Positions 15,826 to 24,654 of a stretch of 64,000 nucleotides of DNA are shown here, piece by piece. Source of the stretch: DATIJJ01 sp964612855. GTDB lineage: Bacteria > Pseudomonadota > Gammaproteobacteria > DSM-16500. The position numbers and the translations under genes are program-made. The notes beneath the pieces are model-generated. The model saw only the letters and a program-made list of their open reading frames with translations. It ran no database searches and was not told the DNA's origin. Every line of letters starts with the position of its first letter. Positions within the stretch are counted from its first letter, which is position 1. The stretch is from the NCBI GenBank assembly GCA_964612855.1, contig CAZTDR010000001.1, positions 62,001 through 126,000 of the forward strand. Direction: 5' to 3'.

Positions 15826-16767
15826 ATGACCATCATTGTTCGAGGACTGGCGAATATTGCTTCAGCTCCAAAGGGAAGCGTCATTACGATCGGTAATTTC
15901 GATGGGGTCCATAAGGGCCACCAAGCACTTTTAAAAAAGACGGTTGATACAGCTAACGCATTAAAAACATCTGCACTCGTTATTACGTTTGAACCCCAGC
16001 CGTTTGAATTTTTCGCTCGTGAAAAAAGCGCAGCACGCTTAACGCGTTGGCGAGAAAAATTCAATTTGCTAGCAGAGCAAGGGGTAGATGCGGTATTAGT
16101 GATTCGTTTTAATCAACACGTTGCGGCGTTGACCGCTGACCAATTTATCAAAGATATTTTAGTCAATGCACTGCAAGCCAAACATATTATTGTGGGAGAT
16201 GATTTTCATTTTGGCCGTGGACGAACAGGCAATTTTTCTTTTTTAAGCGCAGCAGGCGCCCATTTTGGGTTCGCTGTAGAAAACATGCAAAGCATTATCT
16301 TAAGTCATCAACGTATCAGCAGTACGCGCGTTCGTGAAGCATTAGCCGCATTCAATGCGCCCCTAATCGAGCAATTATTAGGGCGCCCCTATTCCATGCA
16401 AGGTCGAGTTGTCTATGGTGACCAACGTGGCCGCATCATGGGTTTTCCCACAGCCAACATTTACCTACATCGAACTGTCGTTCCTCTCCAGGGTGTATAT
16501 ACGGTACGCATGCATGGCATTGGGTCGCAGAGCTTGCCAGGTGTGGCTAATGTCGGTATTCGACCAACAATTGGTGGCACGCGTAGTTTATTAGAAGTAC
16601 ACTTGTTTAATTTTGCGCAGACTATTTATGGGCGGCATGTGACTGTCGAATTTTGTGAAAAATTGCGCGATGAAGAGCGTTTTGCGAGCCTTGATTTATT
16701 AATTGAACAAATTAAGAAAGATGCGCTGGCAGCGCGTCATTATTTTGAAAAGCGTGGAGAGTTGTAA
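15826..16767 (+). CDS. ribF: Bifunctional riboflavin kinase/FMN adenylyltransferase
   Basis: 313 residues. The N-terminal nucleotidyltransferase domain contains TIGNFDGVHKGHQ; the C-terminal flavokinase domain contains GDQRGRIMGFPTAN. It converts riboflavin to FMN and then FAD in the cytoplasm. AAGGAACACT precedes the ATG. Its stop codon overlaps the ileS start by one base, so the two are translationally coupled, as in other gammaproteobacteria. Confidence 0.96.
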   Translation: MTIIVRGLANIASAPKGSVITIGNFDGVHKGHQALLKKTVDTANALKTSALVITFEPQPFEFFAREKSAARLTRWREKFNLLAEQGVDAVLVIRFNQHVAALTADQFIKDILVNALQAKHIIVGDDFHFGRGRTGNFSFLSAAGAHFGFAVENMQSIILSHQRISSTRVREALAAFNAPLIEQLLGRPYSMQGRVVYGDQRGRIMGFPTANIYLHRTVVPLQGVYTVRMHGIGSQSLPGVANVGIRPTIGGTRSLLEVHLFNFAQTIYGRHVTVEFCEKLRDEERFASLDLLIEQIKKDALAARHYFEKRGEL

Positions 16768-19580
16768 TGAGTCATTATAAAGATACTCTGAATTTACCTA
16801 AAACCGATTTTCCGATGAAGGCAAATCTTGCTGAGCGTGAACCCCATATTTTGCACAAATGGGAAAGCTTAAATTTATACCAAAAAATCCGCGCTAACCA
16901 AAAAAATGCGCCCTTATTTATTTTGCATGATGGGCCGCCTTATGCCAATGGAAATACGCATATCGGTCATGCCGTCAATAAAACATTAAAAGATATTGTC
17001 GTTAAATCAAAAACATTATCCGGTTTTAATGCTCCCTTTGTGCCAGGCTGGGACTGTCATGGCTTGCCAATTGAATTGAGAGTAGAGAAAAAAATCGGCA
17101 AACCCGGACATAAAGTGACCCATGCAGAATTTCGTCAAGCTTGTCGTGATTATGCAGCGAGTCAAATTGATATTCAACGCAGTGAATTTAAGCGACTCGG
17201 TGTTTTTGGTGATTGGGAAAATCCGTATATTACGATGGATTTTAAATATGAAGCTGACACGATTCGTTGTCTGGCAAAAATCATGAAAAATGGTCACTTG
17301 CAAAAAGGCTATAAACCCGTTTATTGGTGTTTAGATTGTGCTTCAGCACTTGCCGAAGCTGAAGTGGAATATGCGGACAAAGTATCACCGGCAATCGATG
17401 TGCGTTTTAAAGTGGTTGATGAATTAGCTTTTCTGATGCGCTTTAAAAAAATTGAAAAAAGCCACGGCCCCATTTCTGTGGTTATATGGACGACGACCCC
17501 TTGGACGCTACCCGCAAACCAAGCAGTGGCCCTCAATTCGCAAACCAATTATGTTTTAGTGGCTTGTGGGGATGAACGGTTAGTGGTGGCGGAAGCCTTA
17601 TTAAATCAATTGATGCAACGCTATGAAATAAAGAATTTTCGTGTGTTGGGGGAAGTGACTGGGGACGCCTTGGAACATGTTGCGTTACAACATCCTTTTT
17701 ATGAGCGTACCGTGCCGATTGTGTTAGGGGATCATGTCACTGTGGAAACAGGGACCGGCGCCGTGCACACCGCACCCGCACATGGTCAAGACGATTATGT
17801 GGTCGGCAAGAAATACAATCTCCCATTAGATAATCCTGTCGGTGATAATGGTTGTTATATTTCAACCACGCCTTTATTTGCAGGGTTGCATGTGAATGCG
17901 GCGAATGAACGTATCATCGAAGAATTAAAATCTCACGATGCTTTACTTTACCAAACCAAAATTACCCACAGTTTCCCGCATTGCTGGCGACATAAAACAC
18001 CACTCATTTTTCGTTCGACACCGCAGTGGTTCATCAGCATGGAGCAAAATAATTTGCGCATGATGGCGTTGGCTGCTATCGAAAATGTACATTGGATTCC
18101 CGATTGGGGCCAAAGCCGCATTTTTAATATGGTCGACAAACGTCCTGATTGGTGTATCTCGCGACAACGCACTTGGGGTGTTCCCATCGCTTTATTTTTA
18201 CATAAAGAAACAGGCGAGGCGCATCCTCGTTCTGCTGAGCTCATGGAACAGGTAGCGCTGCAAGTTGAGTTGAAAGGGATAGATGCCTGGTATGAGCTGG
18301 ATGAAAAAGCGTTATTAGGTCAAGACGCAGAACAGTATACCAAATGCCGTGATATTTTGGATGTTTGGTTTGACTCAGGTGTAACTCATGAATGTGTGTT
18401 GCGCCAGAATCCCGATTTGCATTTTCCGGCGGATTTATATTTGGAAGGATCAGACCAACATCGTGGTTGGTTTCAATCCTCCTTATTAACCTCACTTGCA
18501 ATGAATCATAAGGCACCTTACAAGACAGTCCTCACGCATGGTTATGTGATTGATCTCGAAGGGCGCAAGATGTCGAAATCATTAGGCAATGTGATCGCGC
18601 CCGAAAAAGTGATTCAATCCATGGGCGCGGACGTGTTGCGTTTGTGGGTAGCGTCAATTGATTACCGTGCTGAAATTAATGTCTCAGAAGAAATTTTACA
18701 ACGAACTTCTGAGACCTACCGACGCTTACGTAATACCGCGCGCTTTTTGCTGGCAAACTTAGATGGTTTTGATCCTGAAAAACATTTAGTGAAAGCGGAA
18801 GATATGTTAGCGTTAGATCGTTTTGTTGCGAATAAAGCGCGATTATTGCAAGAAGAAATTATTAAAGCTTACCAATCGTATCAATTCCATTTAATTTATC
18901 AAAAAGTCCACCATTTTTGCACGGTAGAATTAGGTGGTTTTTATTTAGATATTATTAAAGACCGCCAATATACGACGCAAACGAACAGTTTAGCGCGTCG
19001 TTCCGCGCAAACAGCCATGTTTCATATCATCGAAGCCTTGGTACGTTGGTTGGCGCCTATTTTAAGTTTTACAGCAGAAGAAATTTGGCAGTACATTCCT
19101 GGTAACCGCCCTGAATCGGTTTTCTTGACGACTTGGTATACCGATCTGCCAACACTCGCCGATGATCAAGTGATGAATGGTGCTTATTGGGAAAAATTAC
19201 GACTTGTGCGCGATGCTGTGAATAAAGAATTAGAAATGCAACGTAAGGCGGGCAAGTTAGGAGCGCCTCTGGAAGCCGAAGTGCATTTGTATTGCAGTAC
19301 AGAATTAAAATCGCAGTTGGATGCATTAGAAAATGAATTGCGTTTTGTTCTGATTACATCCGGAGCGGATGTGCATTTGGCGAATTCGCATTTACCTGAA
19401 AATGTCATTCCAACCGAGGTGTCTGGTTTGGCGGTGCAGGTCGAGGCCGTTTCTTATCAAAAATGTGAGCGTTGCTGGCATCGACGACCCGATGTGGGAA
19501 GTGATAACACTCATTCTACTTTGTGCGTACGTTGTATAGAAAATGTAGCCGGCGAAGGCGAAGTAAGAAAATACGCTTAG
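16767..19580 (+). CDS. ileS: Isoleucine--tRNA ligase
   Basis: 937 residues, close to the 938 of E. coli. Class I motifs are PPYANGNTHIGHA (HIGH) near residue 58 and KMSKSLGN near residue 600. The CP1 editing domain contains TTTPWTLPANQA. The C-terminal zinc finger is CERCWHRR...CVRC. This is the zinc-bearing bacterial type, usually sensitive to mupirocin. It overlaps ribF and precedes lspA, with a repeat pair between them. Confidence 0.98.
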   Translation: MSHYKDTLNLPKTDFPMKANLAEREPHILHKWESLNLYQKIRANQKNAPLFILHDGPPYANGNTHIGHAVNKTLKDIVVKSKTLSGFNAPFVPGWDCHGLPIELRVEKKIGKPGHKVTHAEFRQACRDYAASQIDIQRSEFKRLGVFGDWENPYITMDFKYEADTIRCLAKIMKNGHLQKGYKPVYWCLDCASALAEAEVEYADKVSPAIDVRFKVVDELAFLMRFKKIEKSHGPISVVIWTTTPWTLPANQAVALNSQTNYVLVACGDERLVVAEALLNQLMQRYEIKNFRVLGEVTGDALEHVALQHPFYERTVPIVLGDHVTVETGTGAVHTAPAHGQDDYVVGKKYNLPLDNPVGDNGCYISTTPLFAGLHVNAANERIIEELKSHDALLYQTKITHSFPHCWRHKTPLIFRSTPQWFISMEQNNLRMMALAAIENVHWIPDWGQSRIFNMVDKRPDWCISRQRTWGVPIALFLHKETGEAHPRSAELMEQVALQVELKGIDAWYELDEKALLGQDAEQYTKCRDILDVWFDSGVTHECVLRQNPDLHFPADLYLEGSDQHRGWFQSSLLTSLAMNHKAPYKTVLTHGYVIDLEGRKMSKSLGNVIAPEKVIQSMGADVLRLWVASIDYRAEINVSEEILQRTSETYRRLRNTARFLLANLDGFDPEKHLVKAEDMLALDRFVANKARLLQEEIIKAYQSYQFHLIYQKVHHFCTVELGGFYLDIIKDRQYTTQTNSLARRSAQTAMFHIIEALVRWLAPILSFTAEEIWQYIPGNRPESVFLTTWYTDLPTLADDQVMNGAYWEKLRLVRDAVNKELEMQRKAGKLGAPLEAEVHLYCSTELKSQLDALENELRFVLITSGADVHLANSHLPENVIPTEVSGLAVQVEAVSYQKCERCWHRRPDVGSDNTHSTLCVRCIENVAGEGEVRKYA

Positions 19581-19591
19581 ATTAAGCTTTT

Positions 19592-19684
19592 GTAGGGTGG
19601 ATTAGACGTGTTTTTTACGTCGTAATCCACCTTTCAGGCAACATTTTGGTGGATTACGGTGCAAAGAACGCACCTAATCCCTAC
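19592..19684. repeat. Inverted pair of family B palindromic repeats
   Basis: GTAGGGTGGATTAGACGTG...CGTAATCCACC, then GGTGGATTACGGTGC...CACCTAATCCCTAC, located between ileS and lspA. The second copy has lost a few bases at its end. Confidence 0.75.
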
Positions 19685-19724
19685 ATTTACTTTTTGATTT
19701 TAATTATTCCATTAGGAAAAAACT

Positions 19725-20204
19725 ATGTCAGCAAAAACCACTGGCCTACGTTGGTTATGGGTCACCCTATTAGTTATCTTGTGTGACCGCGTCAGTAAAT
19801 ATTTAGCACTTTATTATTTGCCCCCTTACGCGCAAGTGCCTGTTTTTCAGCATTTCAATTTAACGTTGGCTTATAATAAAGGAGCCGCATTCAGTTTTCT
19901 CGACTCAGCAAATGGCTGGCAAACATGGTTATTTGGCGCAATAGCAATTCTAGTCAGTATCGGACTATTGATTTGGTTAACGCGTTTGTCTTTTCGGCAG
20001 CGATGGCTTTGCATTGCCCTTGCTTTAATTATTGGCGGCGCATTGGGTAACTTGTCCGACCGTTTTTTATATGGTTATGTCATCGACTTTCTGGATTTTT
20101 ATTGGAATGATTGGCATTGGCCCGCGTTTAATATCGCAGACAGTGCGATTTGTGTGGGTGCAATGATGTTGTTTTTAGATGCTGTAAAAGGACAAAAAAA
20201 ATAA
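19725..20204 (+). CDS. lspA: Lipoprotein signal peptidase (signal peptidase II)
   Basis: 159 residues with four membrane segments. The catalytic aspartates lie in GNLSDRFLYGYVIDF and in FNIADSAI. It cleaves prolipoprotein signal peptides before the lipidated cysteine in the inner membrane. The ileS-lspA order is conserved. The window also encodes Lnt and at least two predicted lipoproteins (LptE and the small protein at 21921) that depend on it. Confidence 0.96.
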   Translation: MSAKTTGLRWLWVTLLVILCDRVSKYLALYYLPPYAQVPVFQHFNLTLAYNKGAAFSFLDSANGWQTWLFGAIAILVSIGLLIWLTRLSFRQRWLCIALALIIGGALGNLSDRFLYGYVIDFLDFYWNDWHWPAFNIADSAICVGAMMLFLDAVKGQKK

Positions 20205-20226
20205 AACGCATTTTGTCCATTCTGTC

Positions 20227-20253
20227 GTAGGGGCATGGCATGCCGTGCCCTAC
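20227..20253. repeat. Family C palindromic repeat carrying a stop codon
   Basis: GTAGGGGCATGGCATGCCGTGCCCTAC. The CTA in its right end (20250-20252) is the TAG stop codon of the minus-strand hydrolase, so the repeat inserted at or formed that gene's end. Confidence 0.75.
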
Positions 20254-21401
20254 ATGCTAACGGTCGTTTTTTCTACCACTTCCGAAATAAATTTTTTCAT
20301 TTCTCTCTGCATTAAATCAAAATTGGGATTAAAAGTAAGCCGCTGATAAGTATATCGCGTCAAATGCAAATGGCGTAACCAGTTATAAAAAATCACATCG
20401 GCCTTATTAAACGCACCGTATTTGATAGCGGCATTTTTTTTTGGATGACTGGCCAAAAAATAATTTCCTTCTTCGCCATAATGCGGATTCGAAGGCGCTA
20501 TCGGTAAGGAAATATGTGAAAAATTGACAATTCCCTTCTCCGCATCCGCAGAAGAGCGAGTTGTAATATGGTTGTTAGAAAACGTTCGAGATTCGCCGCA
20601 ATAAACAAGCGTACGATTTAAGGGATTCATTTCGCGTTGTAAATAAAGCAAGCTGGCTTTGCTACACACAATTTCATCTTCATAACTTAAAACAGAAAAA
20701 ATGGGACATGTATTGAGTTGAGTTTGTTGGGTGATCAATCCGAGTTGATGGACTTGATAAATAGCATTCATGGCTACGGATTGATACTTGACACGATCAC
20801 GTTCTTCACGCAGCACAAACCATCGCGTACGCTCGCATACTCCGTTAATAACGCGCTGCCAAGCGGATAAAAATACCAGCGGTGAATTAATTTTTAAGGC
20901 AGGTGCAAGCAGGATCATGCCAATAATAGACGAATCTTTAGCGGCATGACAAATCGATAGGCTCGCACCCGTTGAAAAGCCAACTAAAAAAATTTTTTCC
21001 ACCTCCGCTTTTAGCGTGTTAACCCCATAGGTAACAGCTTGAGCCCATTCTTCATGTGTGGTGTTCAGCAGTGCACCCGGAACTGTGCTATGTCCCGGCA
21101 ACATAATGGAACGGACTAATAATCCCTGTTGCTGCAAATGGTCCCCGATATCTCGCATAATAAAAGGGGAGTCCAGCAAACCATGAATTAATAAAGCGCC
21201 ATAGCGTGGTTTGGTTGCGGGTTTTAATTCATAAGGAGCGTTAGATTTTATAGTTAATTCAGCGCATTGTTGAAGATCTTGACGCGTTTTTGCAATAATT
21301 TCTTCCGATTTTTTTATATAATCCGAAAAATTTAAACTCATATCATAGATGGGGTAATCTATTTGAGGGTCTTGGAAAAGCTTAGGATGTTTTCGCAGCA
21401 T
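20250..21401 (-). CDS. Alpha/beta hydrolase (carboxylesterase/lipase-like)
   Basis: 383 residues. The HGLLDSPF oxyanion-hole region and the nucleophile elbow GFSTGASLS (Ser near residue 143) are typical of esterase and monoacylglycerol-lipase type hydrolases. A candidate acid residue is in SYEDEIV and a histidine in NFSHISLP. There is no signal peptide, so the protein is cytoplasmic or translocated. It is divergent from the IcmD-like gene with only 47 bases between starts. Its TAG stop lies in a palindromic repeat. The start is uncertain; Met21 (MSLNFSDY) is an alternative. The substrate is unknown. Confidence 0.8.
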   Translation of the reverse strand: MLRKHPKLFQDPQIDYPIYDMSLNFSDYIKKSEEIIAKTRQDLQQCAELTIKSNAPYELKPATKPRYGALLIHGLLDSPFIMRDIGDHLQQQGLLVRSIMLPGHSTVPGALLNTTHEEWAQAVTYGVNTLKAEVEKIFLVGFSTGASLSICHAAKDSSIIGMILLAPALKINSPLVFLSAWQRVINGVCERTRWFVLREERDRVKYQSVAMNAIYQVHQLGLITQQTQLNTCPIFSVLSYEDEIVCSKASLLYLQREMNPLNRTLVYCGESRTFSNNHITTRSSADAEKGIVNFSHISLPIAPSNPHYGEEGNYFLASHPKKNAAIKYGAFNKADVIFYNWLRHLHLTRYTYQRLTFNPNFDLMQREMKKFISEVVEKTTVSM

Positions 21402-21448
21402 AGACTATAATAATTAAAGAATTATTAAATACACTGTACCATATCCCT

Positions 21449-21919
21449 ATGAATACCAATATACAAAAAACAATCTGCTTGTCCTTAATCGTAGGTTTAA
21501 CCTTGATATTGGGATCGCTTTTTGCAATAAGCGCGTATGCGGATGATCCTATTTCAATGGCGGATGTAGACGCAGCCACTGATTATTTTAGTGGTAATAA
21601 TACTCCCCAAGTTCCTGTCACCCCTCCCAATAATTATGTACCTACTGGACCACGCGGCGCGGCGGGCGGTTTGGGTGGGATTGCAAATAATTTAATGGAA
21701 CCCGTGGCAGTGGTCGCCAGTTTTATGGTGAGTGTTGCTCTCATAGCCGGTTTCACTTGTTTGCTCGCAGGATTTCTCCGTTATATGCAACATCGAGCCA
21801 ATCCTTTAGCACATCCCATCAGTACAGTGATAATATTGCTGGTTTTGGGTACTATGCTACTCTTATTACCTTTAATTTATAAATTCACGGAAAGCGGTAT
21901 TCCTTTTGGATATTATTAA
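21449..21919 (+). CDS. icmD: IcmD/DotP-like component of a Dot/Icm type IVB secretion system
   Basis: 156 residues: a hydrophobic signal or anchor (about 10-30) ending AYADD, a proline-rich periplasmic linker (45-65), and two membrane segments (about 82-108 and 124-143). The layout and the motif RYMQHRANPLAHPISTVIIL...LLLPLI match the IcmD/IcmC(DotE)/DotV group of small inner-membrane Dot/Icm proteins, closest to IcmD (K-x-H-x-x-NP-x-x-x-PI). It is longer than Legionella IcmD (about 130). It is not next to icmC or icmJ, so it may be a relocated icmD or an extra paralogue. A two-base gap separates it from a lipoprotein gene. Confidence 0.55.
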   Translation: MNTNIQKTICLSLIVGLTLILGSLFAISAYADDPISMADVDAATDYFSGNNTPQVPVTPPNNYVPTGPRGAAGGLGGIANNLMEPVAVVASFMVSVALIAGFTCLLAGFLRYMQHRANPLAHPISTVIILLVLGTMLLLLPLIYKFTESGIPFGYY

Positions 21920-21920
21920 T

Positions 21921-22271
21921 ATGCGCTATTTAATTGGCTTCTTTTTAGGTTTTACTTTAACGAGCTGTCACGCACAATCCTTGACCTATGAGTATCTCAT
22001 GCAACACCCTAAGCAATTACAACAAGAATATACTCGTTGTACGCAGGGTGAAAATCAAGATGAAGCTCAATGTAAAACCATCAAACAAGCGGCAGCTGAT
22101 TTTTTACAATTAGTCGAAGAACGTAATCGTGATCCCGAAGAATTTGGCAGCCACATCATGCAAGTTCAAACCCGCTTAGCAACCGCTAAACTCGATCCCG
22201 CAGAAAAGCAAAAACAAGTTCAACAATTACATACTCTGTATGCAGTGATTGCAGCGACAACGTCTGAATAA
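21921..22271 (+). CDS. Small lipoprotein (EexN-like)
   Basis: 116 residues from ATG 21921. The signal peptide ends in the lipobox LTSC, so the mature protein is anchored through its cysteine. An ATG 15 bases upstream would overlap the previous gene and weaken the signal. The mature part SLTYEYLMQHPKQLQQEYTR followed by a cysteine pair resembles EexN/entry-exclusion-like lipoproteins of type IV secretion loci (YYL-x-HP...C). It follows the IcmD-like gene directly and is probably co-translated. Its function here is unknown; a role in the secretion apparatus is inference. Confidence 0.6.
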   Translation: MRYLIGFFLGFTLTSCHAQSLTYEYLMQHPKQLQQEYTRCTQGENQDEAQCKTIKQAAADFLQLVEERNRDPEEFGSHIMQVQTRLATAKLDPAEKQKQVQQLHTLYAVIAATTSE

Positions 22272-22304
22272 ATTTGTCGCTTCGTCGCTATTAAAACGGC
22301 ACTC

Positions 22305-22328
22305 GTAGGGGCATGGCGTGCCATGCCC
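22305..22328. repeat. Family C palindromic repeat
   Basis: GTAGGGGCATGGCGTGCCATGCCC, 33 bases after the lipoprotein stop. Confidence 0.7.
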
Positions 22329-22354
22329 GGCAGCTTCAACGAGATAGGCAGCAC

Positions 22355-22640
22355 GGGCACGGCACGCCGCACTGCTGTCCGGTAAATCGGTATTAAATTT
22401 TCACAGCCGGTCTCTAGCCACGTCGTCCCGCAGCTTGTCCGGCATTGTTGCGTAATTCGAATAAAGATATTTTGTAGGGTGGATTAGACGCGTTTTTTGC
22501 GTCGTAATCCACCTTTTCAGCGGCAGATTGGTGGATTACGGTGCAAAAAACGCACCGTGCCACCCTACATTTTTTATTAGAAACCGGTTGTGAAAATTTA
22601 ATACCGATTTACCGGACAGCAGTGCGGCACGCCGTGCCCC
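22355..22640. repeat. Large composite inverted repeat enclosing a family B pair
   Basis: Arms of about 57 bases (22355-22411 and 22582-22639) are almost perfectly complementary. Each contains a family C segment plus CGGTAAATCGGTATTAAATT. Between them lies an inverted pair of family B repeats (22474-22568). The nested structure suggests one repeat inserted into another. The rest of the gap (22641-22861) shows no gene. Confidence 0.7.
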
Positions 22641-22945
22641 TACAAAAATAGATTTACGTAACAATGCTCTCGAGATTTCAAATAACTCTTTGAAATATTT
22701 TTCTTTTTCAGTCGTGTTCACTGACTGACAGGGAGCGGATATGAGTGATAAAACAGGATTAATAGCTTTGCTTCGGGTTTTTATCTTGGCGCTCTGACGA
22801 AAACATAACTTTACTTCCTCGTTTTTTTGATTATAAAATATGCACCTCATACTTCCTAGAAATGATTAATTTAATTCTCTGGTATAAGAAAAATAAATTA
22901 GTTATATTCTTTCAAATCGTTGAATTAAATGGAATTAGTTTTACT

Positions 22946-23644
22946 ATGCAAATTATCTCAGGCAACGAATTTAATGCACTTTGTGATGATGCTAATCATC
23001 AGATACTCAAGTACATTTCCAATCATAAACCCAAAATTATTGAAACAGCAGATAACGCCATCATTAAGGTGTTTTATCAAAAGAAAAAATGGTATTCAAG
23101 AGATCGCTACTATCCTAAAGGAAAGCGATTTTATAATAATGCTAATCACCTTAACCATCTTAATGTGATGGCACCTGAAGTGGATAAACTGCAATATTGC
23201 CCAGAATTGAAATTATATACGGTGAAATATAAAAAATACCCAGGGAAAGAATGTCGGGAATGGATCGCGGAAAATCAACCAGTCGCACTTTCAGATGTCT
23301 TTCAGTTCATTGCATCATTACATGCAAAAGGCATTTTTTTTCGTGCTATCCATTTAGCCAACATACTTTATGATCCTAAAAAGGGATTTGCTTTAATTGA
23401 TGTGGCAGATGTGTATTTTAAGAAAAAACCCTTGGGATTGCTTGCCCGGTATCGCAATATTAAACATTTATTTCGCGCGATAGAAGATAAAGCCTACTGG
23501 CAGCAAGTGGGTATCGAGAAAATTATGGCGCTGTATTTGGCAGGAACGCATTATTCGCCAACTGTTAAAAAGATGATGCAGTTTTTAGGTGTTCTAACTA
23601 TTAAATTTAAGGTGCCTTACCTTCGCTTATCCCCGAATGTTTAA
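22946..23644 (+). CDS. LPS-kinase/toluene-tolerance-like protein kinase fold
   Basis: 232 residues from ATG 22946; an upstream ATG at 22862 would add a hydrophobic 28-residue extension. A kinase-like core is visible: AIIKVFYQKKKW for the ATP lysine, the catalytic-loop region KGIFFRAIHLANILYD, and ALIDVAD in place of DFG. This matches the InaA/WaaP-related toluene tolerance kinases of Pseudomonas (FRSLHLGN, LIDIAD), thought to phosphorylate envelope sugars. The usual HxD aspartate is replaced, as is normal in that subfamily. The C-terminal half is basic. It converges on rlmH with no gap between the stops. Confidence 0.6.
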   Translation: MQIISGNEFNALCDDANHQILKYISNHKPKIIETADNAIIKVFYQKKKWYSRDRYYPKGKRFYNNANHLNHLNVMAPEVDKLQYCPELKLYTVKYKKYPGKECREWIAENQPVALSDVFQFIASLHAKGIFFRAIHLANILYDPKKGFALIDVADVYFKKKPLGLLARYRNIKHLFRAIEDKAYWQQVGIEKIMALYLAGTHYSPTVKKMMQFLGVLTIKFKVPYLRLSPNV

Positions 23645-24112
23645 TTATCGATGGTAAGGATGGTTTTGTAACATGCTCGCAGCCCGATATAATTGTTCGG
23701 CTAGAATAATGCGGACTAAGGGATGCGGCAAGGTGAGGGGGGAAAGTGACCAGTGAGCATGGGCTTTTTCCCGGCAAGCAACAGATAAACCATCCGGACC
23801 GCCCACTAATAAATCGACATGACGACCGTGCGTTTGCCAAGTTTTTAGCTCCCGGGCGAGTTGTTCCGTGCTCCAGGTTTGGCCTTTAATTTCGAGTGCG
23901 ATGATGTAATGATCCGGTTTAGTCGCGGCTATTAATTTTTCGCCTTCGCGTTCAATGATGCGAGCAATGTCGCTATTTTTACTGCGTTTTTCCGCAGGGA
24001 TTTCGCATAATTCCAGAGAGCAACCTGCAGTGAAACGTTTGGCGTATTCCTCAAAACCTGTCTGGACCCATGCAGGCATTTTCGTGCCAATGGCCAAGAG
24101 ACGAATTCGCAT
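23645..24112 (-). CDS. rlmH: 23S rRNA (pseudouridine1915-N3)-methyltransferase RlmH
   Basis: 155 residues, the same length as E. coli RlmH. The SPOUT knot is visible as LLVGGPDGLS and the conserved LSPLTLPHPLVRIILAEQLY end. It methylates pseudouridine 1915 in helix 69 of 23S rRNA. It is the last gene of leuS-lptE-holA-nadD-rsfS-rlmH; rsfS ends one base before its start. Confidence 0.97.
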   Translation of the reverse strand: MRIRLLAIGTKMPAWVQTGFEEYAKRFTAGCSLELCEIPAEKRSKNSDIARIIEREGEKLIAATKPDHYIIALEIKGQTWSTEQLARELKTWQTHGRHVDLLVGGPDGLSVACREKAHAHWSLSPLTLPHPLVRIILAEQLYRAASMLQNHPYHR

Positions 24113-24460
24113 TTAACGTTGACTTTCGCGCAATTGTTCGATGGGTTCCCATAAATCTTCTAAACTATAAAATTCACGAGTAGCCGGTAACATCACGTGC
24201 ACGATCACATCTGCTAAATCGACAATGACCCATTCACCTTCACGTTCCCCTTCCATTTTAATATAAGTTAACTTGGCATCTTTTGCTTTTTTTACCACAC
24301 TTTCTGCGATGGACTTGACATGTCGATTTGAGCGGCCACTGCAAATGATCATGCTATCGGTAATGGAGGTTAATTCACGAACATCAAAGACAACGACATC
24401 AAGGGCTTTTAAATCATTGATAGCTTCAATCGCTAAGGCTTGCACTGTTTCAGTATTCAT
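24113..24460 (-). CDS. rsfS: Ribosome silencing factor RsfS
   Basis: 115 residues, DUF143 family, with VFDVRELTSITDSMIICSGRS and the conserved EGEREGEWVIVDLADVIVHVM. It binds L14 and blocks subunit joining in stationary phase. It is adjacent to rlmH. A 167-bp hairpin element separates it from nadD, with which it is normally co-transcribed. Confidence 0.97.
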   Translation of the reverse strand: MNTETVQALAIEAINDLKALDVVVFDVRELTSITDSMIICSGRSNRHVKSIAESVVKKAKDAKLTYIKMEGEREGEWVIVDLADVIVHVMLPATREFYSLEDLWEPIEQLRESQR

Positions 24461-24485
24461 TCGTATTCCTGGATTTCAAAACGGT

Positions 24486-24652
24486 TAGGGTCTGTTGACA
24501 ATTGGTTTGGCTTGTTTAAAAAGGGGGGGGAGTCGAGTCAAAAACTGTGAAAATTTGAGGCGAATAGCACCGCTATTTAACGAAAACTTTCACAGTTCTT
24601 GGCCGAGTCTACCGCTTTTTAAACAAGCCAAACCAATTGTCAACAGACCCTA
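24486..24652. mobile_element. TA-flanked hairpin element (MITE-like), type 1
   Basis: The ends read TAGGGTCTGTTGACAATTGG and its complement CCAATTGTCAACAGACCCTA, with TA on each side. The internal part (GAGGCGAATAGCACCGCTAT) is the reverse of the core in the 3616-3780 element. It sits two bases after the nadD stop and 26 bases before rsfS, inside a conserved operon. It could terminate or slow transcription into rsfS-rlmH, or contribute a promoter. Confidence 0.75.
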
Positions 24653-24654
24653 TA

